A DNA stretch of 64,000 bases from G965279355 sp965279355 (GCA_965279355.1 OZ257155.1:3472001-3536000); one strand, 5' to 3'. Positions 8,843-18,530 are shown, counted from the stretch's first letter. Numbers and translations are program-made. Notes: a model not told the origin generated them from the letters alone.

Positions 8843-11835
8843 CGACGAAGGCGCTCCGCGTCTACTCGATCGCCTCGGGCGTTCCGTTCCTCGACACGCT
8901 CGCCGACGGGATCGCGAAAGCGGTTGATAACGATCCGCTGGCGCTGTCGCGTGTCACCGTCCTGCTGCCGACCCGCCGCGCGGGACGCGCCCTGCGCGAA
9001 GCCTTCCTGCGCCGCGCCGATGGCGCGCCGATGCTGCTGCCGCGTCTGCGGCCGCTGGGCGACGTCGACGACGACGAGCTGGCCATGGCCGGCGACAATG
9101 GTGCTGATCTCGAACCCGCCATCGCGCCGCTGCGCCGCAAGCTCATGCTGGCGCGCACGATTCTCAAACTTGAATCCAGCGAAGGCGCCCGAACGGCTCC
9201 ACAAGCCGTCGAGCTGGCTGGTGAACTCGCGCGGCTCCTGGATGAGGTGCAAACAGAGCAGATCAGTTTCGAGGCGCTGAATCGCCTCGTGCCCGATGAG
9301 TATGCCGAGCACTGGCGCCGGACTGTAAAGTTCCTGGAGATTCTCACGGCTGTGTGGCCGAAGATCCTCGCCACAGAAGGCGCCATCGATCCCGCGGAGC
9401 GGCGCCATCGCGCGCTGACCTTGCTCGCCGAGCGCTGGGAAGCAAACCCGCCAACGGAGATGATCGTCGCCGCCGGTTCGACTGGCAGCATTCCCGCGAC
9501 TGCGCGCCTGCTGAAGGTGATCGCCGGCCTGCCGAACGGACATGTCGTGCTGCCCGGTCTCGACCGCGATCTGGAAGAGGAGGGTTGGAAGAGCATCGAA
9601 GCGACCCATCCGCAATTCGGACTGGCGCAGCTCCTGAAATATCTGGAGATCGGTCGCGCCGCTGTCGCGGATTGGCCGTCCAAACCGTCCGAGACGGCAG
9701 AGCGCGTGAAGCTAATCGGTGCCGCGCTGGGGCCGGCGCTGTCGACGGCGGCGTGGAGCGACAAGCTCACCCTGTCGCCGGACTCGCTCCAGGGCCTGAC
9801 GCGGGTTGACGCCGCGCATCCGCAGCAGGAAGCGCAGATCATCGCGCTGCTGTTGCGCGAGGCGCTGGAGACGGAGGCGCGCACCGCGGCTTTGGTGACA
9901 CCGGATCGCGATCTTGCGCGCCGTGTGTCGGCGGAGCTCGGGCGCTTTGGCATCGGCATCGACGATTCCGCTGGCCGCCCGCTATCAACAACGCCGCAGG
10001 CGACGTTTCTGCTGCTGCTCGCCGAAGCCATTGTCGAAGGCGCCGCACCGGCCAAGCTGCTGGCGGTTCTCAAACATCCGCTGGCGTCGGGCGGCATCGA
10101 CACGCCGCAGTTCCGCTCCAATGCCCGCGCGGTGGAAATGGCGGTGCTCCGCGGCCCACGTCCCCAGCCGGGTCTGGATGCGCTGGTCGCCCTGTTGCGC
10201 GCGGAGGCAGCGGCAGAGGAAAAGAAGAGCCGCGATCCGGCGGAGCTTCTCCGGCTTGCGGCATGGCTGGAGGGGCTGGCGACATCCGCGCGTGATTTCG
10301 CGACACTGGTTTCAGGCGACGCCACGCCCGTCGATCTGCTGCAGGCCCATGTTGCGCTGGCGGAAGCGTGGGCGGCATCGCCGGAGCAGAGCGGCGCCGC
10401 GCGGCTGTGGGTCGGCGAGGCGGGTGAGGCGCTGGCGGAATTCGCGGCCGATCTCTCCGATGCCGCGCGCGACTTCGCGCCGATCCCGGGCACGGCTTAC
10501 CCTGCGTTTATCAATCAGTGCCTCGCCGGCCGGGTCATTCGCCCGGTCTGGGGCGGGCATGCGCGGCTCCATATTCTTGGTCCGCTTGAAGCGCGGATGC
10601 TCAGCTTCGATCTCACCATTCTGGGCGGCCTGAACGAAGGAACGTGGCCGCCGGAGGCTGGTGCTGATCCCTGGATGTCGCGGCCGATGCGCAGCGCCTT
10701 CGGCCTGCCGGCGCCGGAACGCCGCATCGGCCTTGCCGCGCATGATTTCGCGCAGGCTTGCGCGTCACCATCCGTCGTGCTGACCCGCGCCGCGCGTGTC
10801 GGCGGCACGCCGACGGTCCCGTCGCGCTGGCTGCAGCGGCTCGATGCAGTCCTCGAAGCGGCAAAGCTGCAGGATCATTCGCTGCGCCGCCCAGAGCTCA
10901 CGCTTTGGCAGGACCAGCTCGACGCGGTAACGCCGCTGCCCGCGGCAATTCCGCCCGCGCCGCGTCCGCCCGTCGCGGCGCGGCCGCGCCGTCTGTCGGT
11001 GACCGAAATCGAGACCTGGCGGCGCGACCCTTACGCGCTCTATGCCAAGCGCATCCTCAATCTGAAGGCGCTCGATCCGCTCGATGCCGATCCCGGTGCG
11101 GCGGAGCGCGGCATGATCGTGCATGCGGCGCTCGACGAATTCGTGCAGCGTTATCCCGATGCGTTGCCGAAGGATGCGGAACAGCGGCTGCTGGAGATCG
11201 GCCGCGCGCAGTTCGGTCCGGCGCTGGATCGCCCCGGCGTCTGGGCCTTCTGGTGGCCGCGTTTCGAGGCGATCGCGCAGTGGTTTGTCGCGCATGAAGT
11301 GGAATGGCGGCGCGAGGCGAAGCCGCTGGTTGCTGAAGCAAAGGGAAAGTTCGTCATTCCGGCGCGGGGCGGTGATTTCATCCTGACGGGGCGCGCAGAT
11401 CGCATCGATCGCGTGAATGACGGCACACTGGCGATCATCGACTACAAGACCGGCGGAGCGCCGGATCTGAAGGAACTCGCCGAAGGCTATCTGCCGCAGC
11501 TGCCGCTCGAAGCGGCGATGGCGCGAGCAGGCGGATTTTCCGGCGTGCCGGCGGCGACCGTGTCGCGGCTGCGCTACTGGCATGTGCCGGGTGGCGATCC
11601 GGCCGGCACCGAAATCGCGGTCGACGGCGGCACGTATGGCAAGACGCGCACGCCGCTGCCGGGTCCAATGGCGCTGGCCGATCAGGCGCTGGCCGGTGTC
11701 ACCAGTCTCATCGACCGGTTCGACGATCCGGCGACGGGCTATCCGGCGCGTCCGCGCTCCGACCGGGCGCTGCGCTACAACGACTACGCGCATCTGGCGC
11801 GGGTGAAGGAATGGTCTTCGGAGGATGACGGATGA
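8839..11835 (+). CDS. addB: Double-strand break repair protein AddB
   Basis: The nuclease/inactive-helicase partner in AddAB, the alphaproteobacterial counterpart of RecBCD. The protein is 998 residues from GTG 8839, which overlaps the murU stop; the frame is open 75 bases further up but only inside murU. The helicase-like part begins RVTVLLPTRRAGRALREAF. The PD-(D/E)XK nuclease domain lies near residues 850-870 (GRADRIDRV ... AIIDYKTG). At WRRDPYALYAKRIL, where Bacillus AddB carries an iron-sulfur Cys, there is none, so no Fe-S cluster is expected. Coupled to addA by ATGA. Confidence 0.93.
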   Translation: MTTKALRVYSIASGVPFLDTLADGIAKAVDNDPLALSRVTVLLPTRRAGRALREAFLRRADGAPMLLPRLRPLGDVDDDELAMAGDNGADLEPAIAPLRRKLMLARTILKLESSEGARTAPQAVELAGELARLLDEVQTEQISFEALNRLVPDEYAEHWRRTVKFLEILTAVWPKILATEGAIDPAERRHRALTLLAERWEANPPTEMIVAAGSTGSIPATARLLKVIAGLPNGHVVLPGLDRDLEEEGWKSIEATHPQFGLAQLLKYLEIGRAAVADWPSKPSETAERVKLIGAALGPALSTAAWSDKLTLSPDSLQGLTRVDAAHPQQEAQIIALLLREALETEARTAALVTPDRDLARRVSAELGRFGIGIDDSAGRPLSTTPQATFLLLLAEAIVEGAAPAKLLAVLKHPLASGGIDTPQFRSNARAVEMAVLRGPRPQPGLDALVALLRAEAAAEEKKSRDPAELLRLAAWLEGLATSARDFATLVSGDATPVDLLQAHVALAEAWAASPEQSGAARLWVGEAGEALAEFAADLSDAARDFAPIPGTAYPAFINQCLAGRVIRPVWGGHARLHILGPLEARMLSFDLTILGGLNEGTWPPEAGADPWMSRPMRSAFGLPAPERRIGLAAHDFAQACASPSVVLTRAARVGGTPTVPSRWLQRLDAVLEAAKLQDHSLRRPELTLWQDQLDAVTPLPAAIPPAPRPPVAARPRRLSVTEIETWRRDPYALYAKRILNLKALDPLDADPGAAERGMIVHAALDEFVQRYPDALPKDAEQRLLEIGRAQFGPALDRPGVWAFWWPRFEAIAQWFVAHEVEWRREAKPLVAEAKGKFVIPARGGDFILTGRADRIDRVNDGTLAIIDYKTGGAPDLKELAEGYLPQLPLEAAMARAGGFSGVPAATVSRLRYWHVPGGDPAGTEIAVDGGTYGKTRTPLPGPMALADQALAGVTSLIDRFDDPATGYPARPRSDRALRYNDYAHLARVKEWSSEDDG

Positions 11836-14800
11836 AGACGTCCGCTCCGCTCATCGACACACCGGAACAGATACGCGCCGCAGCACCCAAAGTGTCGGCC
11901 TGGGTTGCGGCGTCGGCCGGCACCGGCAAGACCAAGGTGCTGGTCGACCGCTTTCTCAATCTGCTGCTGGCCGGCGTGAAGCCGCAGCGGCTGCTGTGTC
12001 TCACCTTCACCAAGGCGGCGGCGCAGGAAATGGCGCTGCGCCTGGCGTCGATCCTGCGCGAGTGGACGACGGCCAAAGAAGAGAAACTCGATGCGGAACT
12101 GGAGCGGCGCGGCGGCAGGATCGCAGCCGACGATGCGGCCGCGCGGCGCCAGCGCGCGCGGCGGCTGTTCGCCGATGTGCTGGATACGCCGGGCGGACTA
12201 CGCATCGATACGATCCACGCCTTCTGCCAGTCGATGCTGCGGCGCTTTCCTCTGGAAGCGAACCTGCCGCCGAACTTCCAGGTACTGGACGAGCGCAGCG
12301 CCACCGAACTGCGGCAAGCCTGCCTTGAAGCCGTGCTCGACGATGCGCGGCAGCATCCCGACGACGAACTCGCCGAGGCGCTGGAGGTCATCACCGAACA
12401 GACCTCGGAGCAGGGCTTCGCCGAGATCGTGGCGGAACTGCTGCGCGAGCGCGGCCGGCTCAAGGAGCTGATCGGCCCGCGCGGCAGCGTGAAGGCGGCG
12501 ATGGACCGGCTCTATCGCCGTCTCGGCCTGAAGCCGGGCGAGCGGCTCGAAGACCTGATGACATCCGCCTGCGAGGAGGCGGCCTTTGCAGCGAAGGATT
12601 TGCGGCGCGCGGCGCAGGCGCTGCTCAACGGTTCGGTTACGGACAAGAAGCGCGGCCAGTGCATTGCGGACTGGCTGGCCGATCCGGCGGCGCGGGTCAC
12701 AACGTTCGATACCTATACCGGCGCCTATTTCACCAAGGAAGGCGGTCGCCAGAAGCGGCTGGCCACCAAGGACGTCGTGCTGGCCGCACCCGACATTCTC
12801 GATGTGCTGACGGCCGAGGCGATCCGGCTGGAAAAGGCGATCAATGCCTGCAACGCCGCGCGCAACGCCGCGGGCACGGCGGCGCTGGTGCGGCTCGGCG
12901 CGGCACTCGAAGTCCGCTATCGCAATGCCAAGCTGGAGCGGGTCTCGCTCGACTACGACGATCTGATCCTTGCCGCGCGCGATCTGCTCAAGCGGCCCGG
13001 CATCGCGCCGTGGGTGCTCTACAAGCTCGACGGCGGCATCGATCATCTGCTGATCGACGAGGCGCAGGACACCAATCCCGAGCAGTGGGAAGTCGCCGAG
13101 GCGCTGACCGGCGAATTTTTCTCCGGTGAAACCGGCGCCCGGCCCGACCGCACCGTCTTCGCGGTCGGCGATGTGAAACAGTCCATCTATTCCTTCCAGC
13201 GCGCCGATCCGCGCCACTTCCTGCGCATGCGCGGCCATTTCGAGGAACGCGCGCGGCAGGCCGAACGGGCGTGGACCAGCGAAGACCTCACGCTCTCCTT
13301 CCGCTCGACGGCGTCGGTGCTGACGGCGGTCGATGCGGTGTTCGCGCGGCCCGAAGCATCCAACGGCGTCTCGCTCGACGATACGCCGATCCGTCACCAG
13401 ACCTCGCGCGTGGGCGAGGGCGGTCTGGTCGAGTTGTGGCCGCTGATCGTGCCGGCCGAGCGCGACGCACCGGAGCCATGGGCGCTGCCGGAAGGCCGCA
13501 TTGAGGAGGATCTGCCGCCGGCGAGGCTCGCGCGGCTGATCGCCTCCACCATCCGCGGCTGGCTCGACCGCAAGGAGATGCTGGTCTCCGAGAACCGGCC
13601 GATCCGGCCCGGCGACATCATGATCCTGGTGCGGCGGCGCAACGCGCTGGTCGATCTCACGGTGCGCGAACTCAAGCGCCACGGCGTCGCGGTTGCCGGT
13701 GTCGACCGCATGGTGCTGGCCGATCAGCTGGCGGTCATGGACCTGATCGCGCTGGGTCGTTTTCTGTTGCTGCCGGAAGACGATCTGACTCTGGCGACCG
13801 TGCTCAAGGGCCCGCTGTTCGGTTTCAGCGAAGAACGGCTGTTCGAGCTCGCGCATGGGCGCGAGGGCCATCTGTGGCCGGAGCTCTATCGCCGCTCTGC
13901 CGAGAACCCAGATTTCACCGCCGCGGCGCAGGAGCTGAGCGAGCTGTTGGCGCGCGTCGATTTCGTGCGGCCCTATGAACTGTTCGCCGAAATCCTGGGG
14001 CGGCGCGGCGGACGCCGACGGATCGTGGCACGGCTCGGTGTCGAGGCGCATGACCCGCTCGACGAATTCGTGGCGGCGGCCTTGAGTTTCGAGCGGAGCC
14101 ATCCTCCCGCCCTTGAAACATTCCTGCACTGGGTCGAAGCCGGCCGTGAAGAGATCAAACGCGACCTCGAAAGCCACACCCGTGACGAGGTGAGCGTGAT
14201 GACGGTGCACGGCGCCAAGGGTCTGCAGGCGCCCATCGTTATCATGCCCGACACGGTGCGGATGCCGACTCCCCGTTCGCGATTGCTCTGGCTGGACGGC
14301 ATCGACGGTCCGGAACTTCCGTTATGGTCGCGCAGGAAGGATACGGATGATCTGCAGGCGCGGGCGGCGCGCAATGCCGCCGCCGTTGCGCAGGACGCCG
14401 AGTACCGGCGTCTTCTCTATGTCGCGATGACCCGCGCGCGCGACCGTCTCTATGTGTGCGGTTATGAGGATCGTACGCCGACGCGTCCTGGCTCCTGGTA
14501 CCGGCTCATCGAAGCCGGGCTTGCGACCGTGGGCGATCATGTCGCCTTTGAGTCGCCCGATGGCTCGCATAAGGGGTTTGGGATCAGGCTGGACACGCCG
14601 CAGACAAAAGCGGTGGAAGAGAAAATAAAGGAAGCGGCGCGACCGACCGACATGGCGCTGCCGGAGTGGTGGAACAAGCCGCCGCCCGATGAGCCCGAGC
14701 CGCCGCGGCCGCTGGTGCCCTCGCGTCCCGACGAGGACGAGCCGCCGGTGCGTCCGCCTTTCGATACGGCGGATCGCGAAAAGCGGTTCCAGCGCGGGCG

Positions 14801-15275
14801 GCTCATTCACCGGCTGCTGCAGAGCCTGCCCGATCTGCCTGTGGACTCGCGCGAGACGGCGGCCGCGCGGTTCCTGGCGCTTCCGGCCCACCGGCTGGAG
14901 GCGGCGGCGCAGGATGTCATCCGGCGCGAGACCATGGCGGTTCTGGCGCAGCCGGACTGGGCGGCTCTGTTCGGGCCGGACAGCATCGCCGAAGCCCCCA
15001 TTGTCGGCAGGGTCGGGGCGCGCACGATCTCGGGCCAGCTGGATCGCCTTGTTGTGACGGACGAATCCGTGCTGGTCGTCGACTACAAGACAAACCGTCC
15101 ACCGCCCTTGAAAGCAGAGGACATCCCGCCGATTTATCTGAGACAGATGTCGGCCTATCGCGCGGCCCTGCGGGTGATCTACCCAACCCGCCGAATCCGC
15201 TGTGCCCTGTTATGGACCGATGGGCCGCGTCTGGTTGAGCTCCCCGATGCGGTCCTCGACCGTCACAGTCCCTAG
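11832..15275 (+). CDS. addA: Double-strand break repair helicase-nuclease AddA
   Basis: The 1147-residue UvrD/SF1 helicase with a C-terminal nuclease, the motor of AddAB. The Walker A motif is ASAGTGKTK (residues 27-35), motif Ia is LTFTKAAAQEM, Walker B is LLIDEAQDTNPEQWE, motif III-like is VFAVGDVKQSIYSFQRADP, then VMTVHGAKGLQAP and YVAMTRARDRLYVC. The nuclease centre SVLVVDYKTNRPPP lies near residue 1083. With AddB it resects breaks to load RecA. Start ATG 11832 overlaps the addB stop. The gene ends on a TAG within CCTAGG, and trxA follows from its own promoter. Confidence 0.95.
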   Translation: MKTSAPLIDTPEQIRAAAPKVSAWVAASAGTGKTKVLVDRFLNLLLAGVKPQRLLCLTFTKAAAQEMALRLASILREWTTAKEEKLDAELERRGGRIAADDAAARRQRARRLFADVLDTPGGLRIDTIHAFCQSMLRRFPLEANLPPNFQVLDERSATELRQACLEAVLDDARQHPDDELAEALEVITEQTSEQGFAEIVAELLRERGRLKELIGPRGSVKAAMDRLYRRLGLKPGERLEDLMTSACEEAAFAAKDLRRAAQALLNGSVTDKKRGQCIADWLADPAARVTTFDTYTGAYFTKEGGRQKRLATKDVVLAAPDILDVLTAEAIRLEKAINACNAARNAAGTAALVRLGAALEVRYRNAKLERVSLDYDDLILAARDLLKRPGIAPWVLYKLDGGIDHLLIDEAQDTNPEQWEVAEALTGEFFSGETGARPDRTVFAVGDVKQSIYSFQRADPRHFLRMRGHFEERARQAERAWTSEDLTLSFRSTASVLTAVDAVFARPEASNGVSLDDTPIRHQTSRVGEGGLVELWPLIVPAERDAPEPWALPEGRIEEDLPPARLARLIASTIRGWLDRKEMLVSENRPIRPGDIMILVRRRNALVDLTVRELKRHGVAVAGVDRMVLADQLAVMDLIALGRFLLLPEDDLTLATVLKGPLFGFSEERLFELAHGREGHLWPELYRRSAENPDFTAAAQELSELLARVDFVRPYELFAEILGRRGGRRRIVARLGVEAHDPLDEFVAAALSFERSHPPALETFLHWVEAGREEIKRDLESHTRDEVSVMTVHGAKGLQAPIVIMPDTVRMPTPRSRLLWLDGIDGPELPLWSRRKDTDDLQARAARNAAAVAQDAEYRRLLYVAMTRARDRLYVCGYEDRTPTRPGSWYRLIEAGLATVGDHVAFESPDGSHKGFGIRLDTPQTKAVEEKIKEAARPTDMALPEWWNKPPPDEPEPPRPLVPSRPDEDEPPVRPPFDTADREKRFQRGRLIHRLLQSLPDLPVDSRETAAARFLALPAHRLEAAAQDVIRRETMAVLAQPDWAALFGPDSIAEAPIVGRVGARTISGQLDRLVVTDESVLVVDYKTNRPPPLKAEDIPPIYLRQMSAYRAALRVIYPTRRIRCALLWTDGPRLVELPDAVLDRHSP

Positions 15276-15300
15276 GCATTTTACCCCACCGGTGGGTTGC

Positions 15301-15329
15301 TTGACCGGGGCTTTGCCAGCCCCGTAGAC
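15301..15329 (+). promoter_or_regulatory. Predicted trxA promoter with hairpin in the spacer
   Basis: TTGACC (15301-15306) and GTAGAC (15324-15329) are 17 bases apart. The spacer itself is a perfect short inverted repeat, GGGGCT-TTGCC-AGCCCC. The -10 element is weak, so confidence is moderate. The same hairpin could also help end addA transcripts, though no T-run follows. Confidence 0.4.
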
Positions 15330-15368
15330 TCCCGCCCGACAACGCAAACTGAAGAATCCAGAGGCCCC

Positions 15369-15689
15369 ATGAGCACCAGCAAAGTCACCGATGCCAGTTT
15401 CGAAGCCGATGTCCTGAAAGCCGAGGGCCCGGTGCTCGTCGATTTCTGGGCGGAATGGTGCGGCCCCTGCAAGCAGATCGCTCCGGCGCTGGAAGACATG
15501 GCCAAGGACATGGCCGGCAAGGTCACCATCGTGAAGGTGAACGTGGACGAGAACCCGGCGACGCCGACCAAGTACGGCGTGCGCGGCATCCCGACCCTGA
15601 TCCTGTTCAAGGGCGGCCAGGTGGCGGCCACCAAGATCGGTGCCGTTCCCAAGCAGAAGCTGGTAGAGTGGGTGCAGTCCTCCCTGTAA
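15369..15689 (+). CDS. trxA: Thioredoxin
   Basis: A 106-residue cytoplasmic thioredoxin. The active site WCGPC has Cys31 and Cys34, preceded by VLVDFWAE, and the cis-Pro loop reads VRGIPTLILFKGG. It reduces protein disulfides using NADPH via thioredoxin reductase. The ATG at 15369 gives the normal length; in-frame reading upstream is unsupported. It ends the addA-side gene run with a strong terminator immediately downstream. From memory, trxA abuts folC in many alphaproteobacteria; here folC is 17.6 kb away. Confidence 0.97.
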   Translation: MSTSKVTDASFEADVLKAEGPVLVDFWAEWCGPCKQIAPALEDMAKDMAGKVTIVKVNVDENPATPTKYGVRGIPTLILFKGGQVAATKIGAVPKQKLVEWVQSSL

Positions 15690-15715
15690 AGACCCTGGTT
15701 GGACCCGGATAAAAA

Positions 15716-15748
15716 ATAAAAGCCCCGCCTCGAAGCGGGGCTTTTTTA
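15716..15748 (+). terminator. Rho-independent terminator of trxA
   Basis: An 11-bp perfect stem (15718-15728 with 15735-15745), loop CTCGAA, followed by a T-rich run. It marks the right edge of the conserved addB-addA-trxA block. Confidence 0.93.
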
Positions 15749-15876
15749 TTTGGGGAACGCCACTGTCCGGTGCGCGGACGACGAACGCCCCGGCGTTGAC
15801 CTCTTCCGTCCATGGCGCGAGGGTCCAGTGACTGCGGGCCGTTTTGGTCCCGCCGATGAAGCCAGGGTACAGCGTC

Positions 15877-16917
15877 ATGGAGTTCGGTATTTTCGATCAT
15901 GTGGACCGCAACGGGTCTCCGCTCAACCAGTTCTACGAAGACCGCGTGCGGATGACGGAACTGTATGACCGTCTGAATTTCTACGCCTATCACATCGCCG
16001 AACATCATTTCACGCCGCTTGGCGCCGCCGCTTCGCCCGGAATCCTGCTGTCGTCGGTCGCGCAGCGTACGAAGCGGCTGCGCTTCGGACCGCTAGTGTA
16101 CACGTTGCCGCTTTACCATCCGCTGCGCCTGGCGGAAGAAATCTGCATGCTCGATCATCTGAGCAACGGTCGCTTCCAGGTCGGTCTCGGCCGCGGCATC
16201 TCGCCGATCGAGACCGCGTATTACGGCGAACCGGCCGACCCCGCGATCTCGAAGGAAGTCTACGCGGAGACGCTGCAGATCCTGCTGGGCGCCCTGCAGC
16301 AGAAGCGGGTGACGTTCAAAGGAAAACATCGTCAGGCGAACGACGTCCCGATCGACCTTGAGCCGTTCCAGAAGCCGTATCCGCCGCTCTGGATGGGTGT
16401 CACGACCGCCGAGAACGCGGAATTCGCGGCGCGCAACAACATGAGCTTCGTGAGCCTGATGCCGCCCGCCGACATGCGGGAGCGCATCCGCCGTTATCGG
16501 GAGATCCAGACGGAGAGGGGCGCCGTGCGCGGTCCGGCGCCGAAGATGGGGCTGAGCTTCTTCATCGTGGTCGCGAACACTGACGACGCGGCGAAAGAAA
16601 TCGCCGCCCGCGCCTACAAGGAATGGCATCGTAGCTTTCACTATCTCTATCACCTGAACAATCGTGCGCCGGTCTTCGGTGAGCGGACGTCCGATTTCGA
16701 GGTGCTGCGCGCTCAGGGCCGCGCGATTGCCGGGACGCCCGAGACGGTCCGCGCATTCCTGGCGGACCAGATCCGCGAGTCGGGCATCAACTATGTCGTG
16801 GGACAGTTCATGTTCGGCGACATGACCCATGCCGAGGCCTCCGGCTCGGTGGCGCTGTTCGGCAAGCATGTGATGCCGAAGCTGATGGCTGCTGCCGATA
16901 CGCTGGTCACCGCGTAG
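15877..16917 (+). CDS. LLM-class flavin-dependent oxidoreductase (luciferase-like monooxygenase fold)
   Basis: A 346-residue TIM-barrel flavoprotein of the bacterial-luciferase superfamily, which uses FMNH2 or F420H2. Seen: MEFGIFDHV at the start, the YAYHIAEHHFTPLG segment, RLRFGPLVYTLPLYHPLRLAEEICMLD-type strand-helix pattern, SNGRFQVGLGRG (cofactor phosphate loop), and KPYPPLWMGVTTAENA. The ATG at 15877 has AGGG nine bases upstream; earlier in-frame ATGs lack a ribosome site. The substrate is unknown. It is followed 22 bases later by a class II aldolase, suggesting a two-gene unit opening the accessory catabolic-looking block. Confidence 0.85.
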   Translation: MEFGIFDHVDRNGSPLNQFYEDRVRMTELYDRLNFYAYHIAEHHFTPLGAAASPGILLSSVAQRTKRLRFGPLVYTLPLYHPLRLAEEICMLDHLSNGRFQVGLGRGISPIETAYYGEPADPAISKEVYAETLQILLGALQQKRVTFKGKHRQANDVPIDLEPFQKPYPPLWMGVTTAENAEFAARNNMSFVSLMPPADMRERIRRYREIQTERGAVRGPAPKMGLSFFIVVANTDDAAKEIAARAYKEWHRSFHYLYHLNNRAPVFGERTSDFEVLRAQGRAIAGTPETVRAFLADQIRESGINYVVGQFMFGDMTHAEASGSVALFGKHVMPKLMAAADTLVTA

Positions 16918-16939
16918 TCGCTGGTTGAGAGAGGGAAAA

Positions 16940-17662
16940 ATGCTGACGGATCAGATTCGGGAAACGCTGCTCGATCTTGCCCGCGCCTGCCGCGTGCTGG
17001 CGATGAACGGCCACGAGGACAAGACTCTGGGCCATCTGTCATGGCGCGATCCGCAGGGACGTGGCTTCTGGCTGAAGCGGGGCGGGATCGGCCTTGCCGA
17101 GGTCACCGACGCAGACGATTTCATCCTGGTCGACTTCGCCGGCAAGCGCCTGTTCGGCGAAGGCGACAAACACATGGAATGGCCGATCCATAGCGAGATC
17201 CTGCGCGCCCGTCCGGATGTGAATGTCGTGGCGCACACACATCCCTTCTATAGCTGCCTGTTCGCTGCTACCAACGAGGACCTGCAGCCGATCGCGCACG
17301 AAGCCTGCTACTTCGGCGCCACGGTGCCGCGCTATCGCGGGACGTCGTTCCTGATCAACACGATTCCGCTGGGGCAGGATCTGGCGGCGGCGCTGGGCGC
17401 CACCAGCAAGGTCGTGCTGATGAACAATCACGGACTGACCTTCTGTGGCGAGTCCGTGGCAGATACCGGAACGCTCGGTATCATTTTCGAGAAAGCCTGC
17501 CACCAGCAGCTCGTTCTCAAATCCTCCGGCTTCGATTTCATTCTGCCGCCGGACGAGGAAGTTCAGCTCAAGGCCCGCAATCTCTCGAACCTGAAAATCC
17601 TGGAACCGTTCTGGGCCTATTACTTGCGCATGCTGGACAGGCAGGAGCGGAAGTCGAACTAG
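16940..17662 (+). CDS. Class II aldolase/adducin-family protein
   Basis: A 240-residue zinc-dependent aldolase or decarboxylase of the fuculose-phosphate aldolase fold. The metal ligands are visible as VVAHTHPFYS (His99, His101) and LMNNHGLTF (His164). The start ATG 16940 follows GAGAGAGGG. The N-terminus carries GNxS-like HLSWRDPQGRGFWLKRGG in place of the canonical GNISVR. Family members cleave sugar phosphates, or act on small hydroxy acids; the substrate cannot be read. It forms a unit with the flavin oxidoreductase upstream, and its stop interlocks with the convergent GntR gene on CTAG. Confidence 0.85.
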   Translation: MLTDQIRETLLDLARACRVLAMNGHEDKTLGHLSWRDPQGRGFWLKRGGIGLAEVTDADDFILVDFAGKRLFGEGDKHMEWPIHSEILRARPDVNVVAHTHPFYSCLFAATNEDLQPIAHEACYFGATVPRYRGTSFLINTIPLGQDLAAALGATSKVVLMNNHGLTFCGESVADTGTLGIIFEKACHQQLVLKSSGFDFILPPDEEVQLKARNLSNLKILEPFWAYYLRMLDRQERKSN

Positions 17663-18423
17663 CCAGCCGCCTTGTTCGTGCCGAACTCGCTGCGCACCAG
17701 CCTGACGATATTCTGTGCGTTGCCGATGGTCTGATGCGGCCAGGCGCCACGCAGTAGCTCGTGCATCAGCCGCATGCCCTGCTTCACCGGATTTGCATGC
17801 TCGCGCATCAGCGCTTCGACCCGGCTGCCTTCGCCGTTCCGCAGCGCCTCGACGATCGCATGATGCTGCCGGTGGGCGTAGGAGAGGATGCGCGTCATCT
17901 CCTTGAGACTTTCCTTGGCGCCCACCATTGCCTGGACGCCGGCAAACGGCACCTTGCTGATCCGCTTTATGCTGTCCTCGAGCAGAGAGTTCTGCGCGGC
18001 CTCGACGATCAGGTCGTGAAAGCGTGAATTGAGGTTCGCGTAGGCGATCTCGTCGCTGGGCACCAGATACGGCTTGATGAACAGCGCATCGCCCTCGTCC
18101 AGACAGTCCGTCAGCGCGCGGATCAGATCCGCCGAAGCGCCTTTCTCGGCGATCGTCCGCGCCGCGAGGCCTTCCAGGGCTGCGCGGATGTCGAGCGCAT
18201 TGATGATGTCCTGCAGCGTGAACGACTTCACGATGTAGCCGCGGGCCCCGGCCTCGGCCAGCAGCCCTTCTTCGGCCAGCGCCGGCAACGCCTGCCGCAC
18301 CGGTGTCCGGGAGAGTTCGAGTTGTTCCGCCAGCATGGCCTCGGTCACCCGCTGACCCGGCTGCAGGATGCCCTGCAGGATCATTTCCCGGATGCGGATG
18401 ATGGCGACTTCTTTCTGGCGCAT
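17659..18423 (-). CDS. GntR-family transcriptional regulator, FCD subfamily
   Basis: A 254-residue repressor. The winged helix is at residues 1-70 (IREMILQGILQPGQRVTEAM, then LAEQLELSRTPVRQALPALA), and an all-helical FCD ligand domain follows with the metal-type ligands in FHDLIVEAAQN and HRQHHAIVEAL. FCD regulators typically bind short palindromes and respond to small organic acids. The start at 18423 faces a divergent SDR gene across 165 bases containing four GGATCC-centred palindromes, the probable operators. It probably controls itself and the divergent SDR genes. Confidence 0.9.
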   Translation of the reverse strand: MRQKEVAIIRIREMILQGILQPGQRVTEAMLAEQLELSRTPVRQALPALAEEGLLAEAGARGYIVKSFTLQDIINALDIRAALEGLAARTIAEKGASADLIRALTDCLDEGDALFIKPYLVPSDEIAYANLNSRFHDLIVEAAQNSLLEDSIKRISKVPFAGVQAMVGAKESLKEMTRILSYAHRQHHAIVEALRNGEGSRVEALMREHANPVKQGMRLMHELLRGAWPHQTIGNAQNIVRLVRSEFGTNKAAG

Positions 18424-18436
18424 GCGATAGTTTTAC

Positions 18437-18444
18437 GGGATCCC
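18437..18444. promoter_or_regulatory. Putative GntR operator, site 1
   Basis: GGGATCCC palindrome, 14 bases upstream of the GntR start, placed to block its own transcription. Centre 18440.5, 73 bp from site 2. Confidence 0.55.
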
Positions 18445-18509
18445 AAGAACTTAGGCAAGTCTACCGGACATGCTAATTATGCCCATTGATTCCGCAAATA
18501 CGGTGTGAT

Positions 18510-18518
18510 TGGATCCCA
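18510..18518. promoter_or_regulatory. Putative GntR operator, site 2
   Basis: TGGATCCCA within TTGGATCCCA. Centre 18513.5, 22 bp from site 3, so the two lie on the same DNA face. Confidence 0.55.
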
Positions 18519-18530
18519 CAGCAGGATTAA

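Noticed and set aside
12198..14210. 670-codon frame antisense to addA
   Set aside because: All helicase and nuclease motifs lie on the plus strand; this frame has none.
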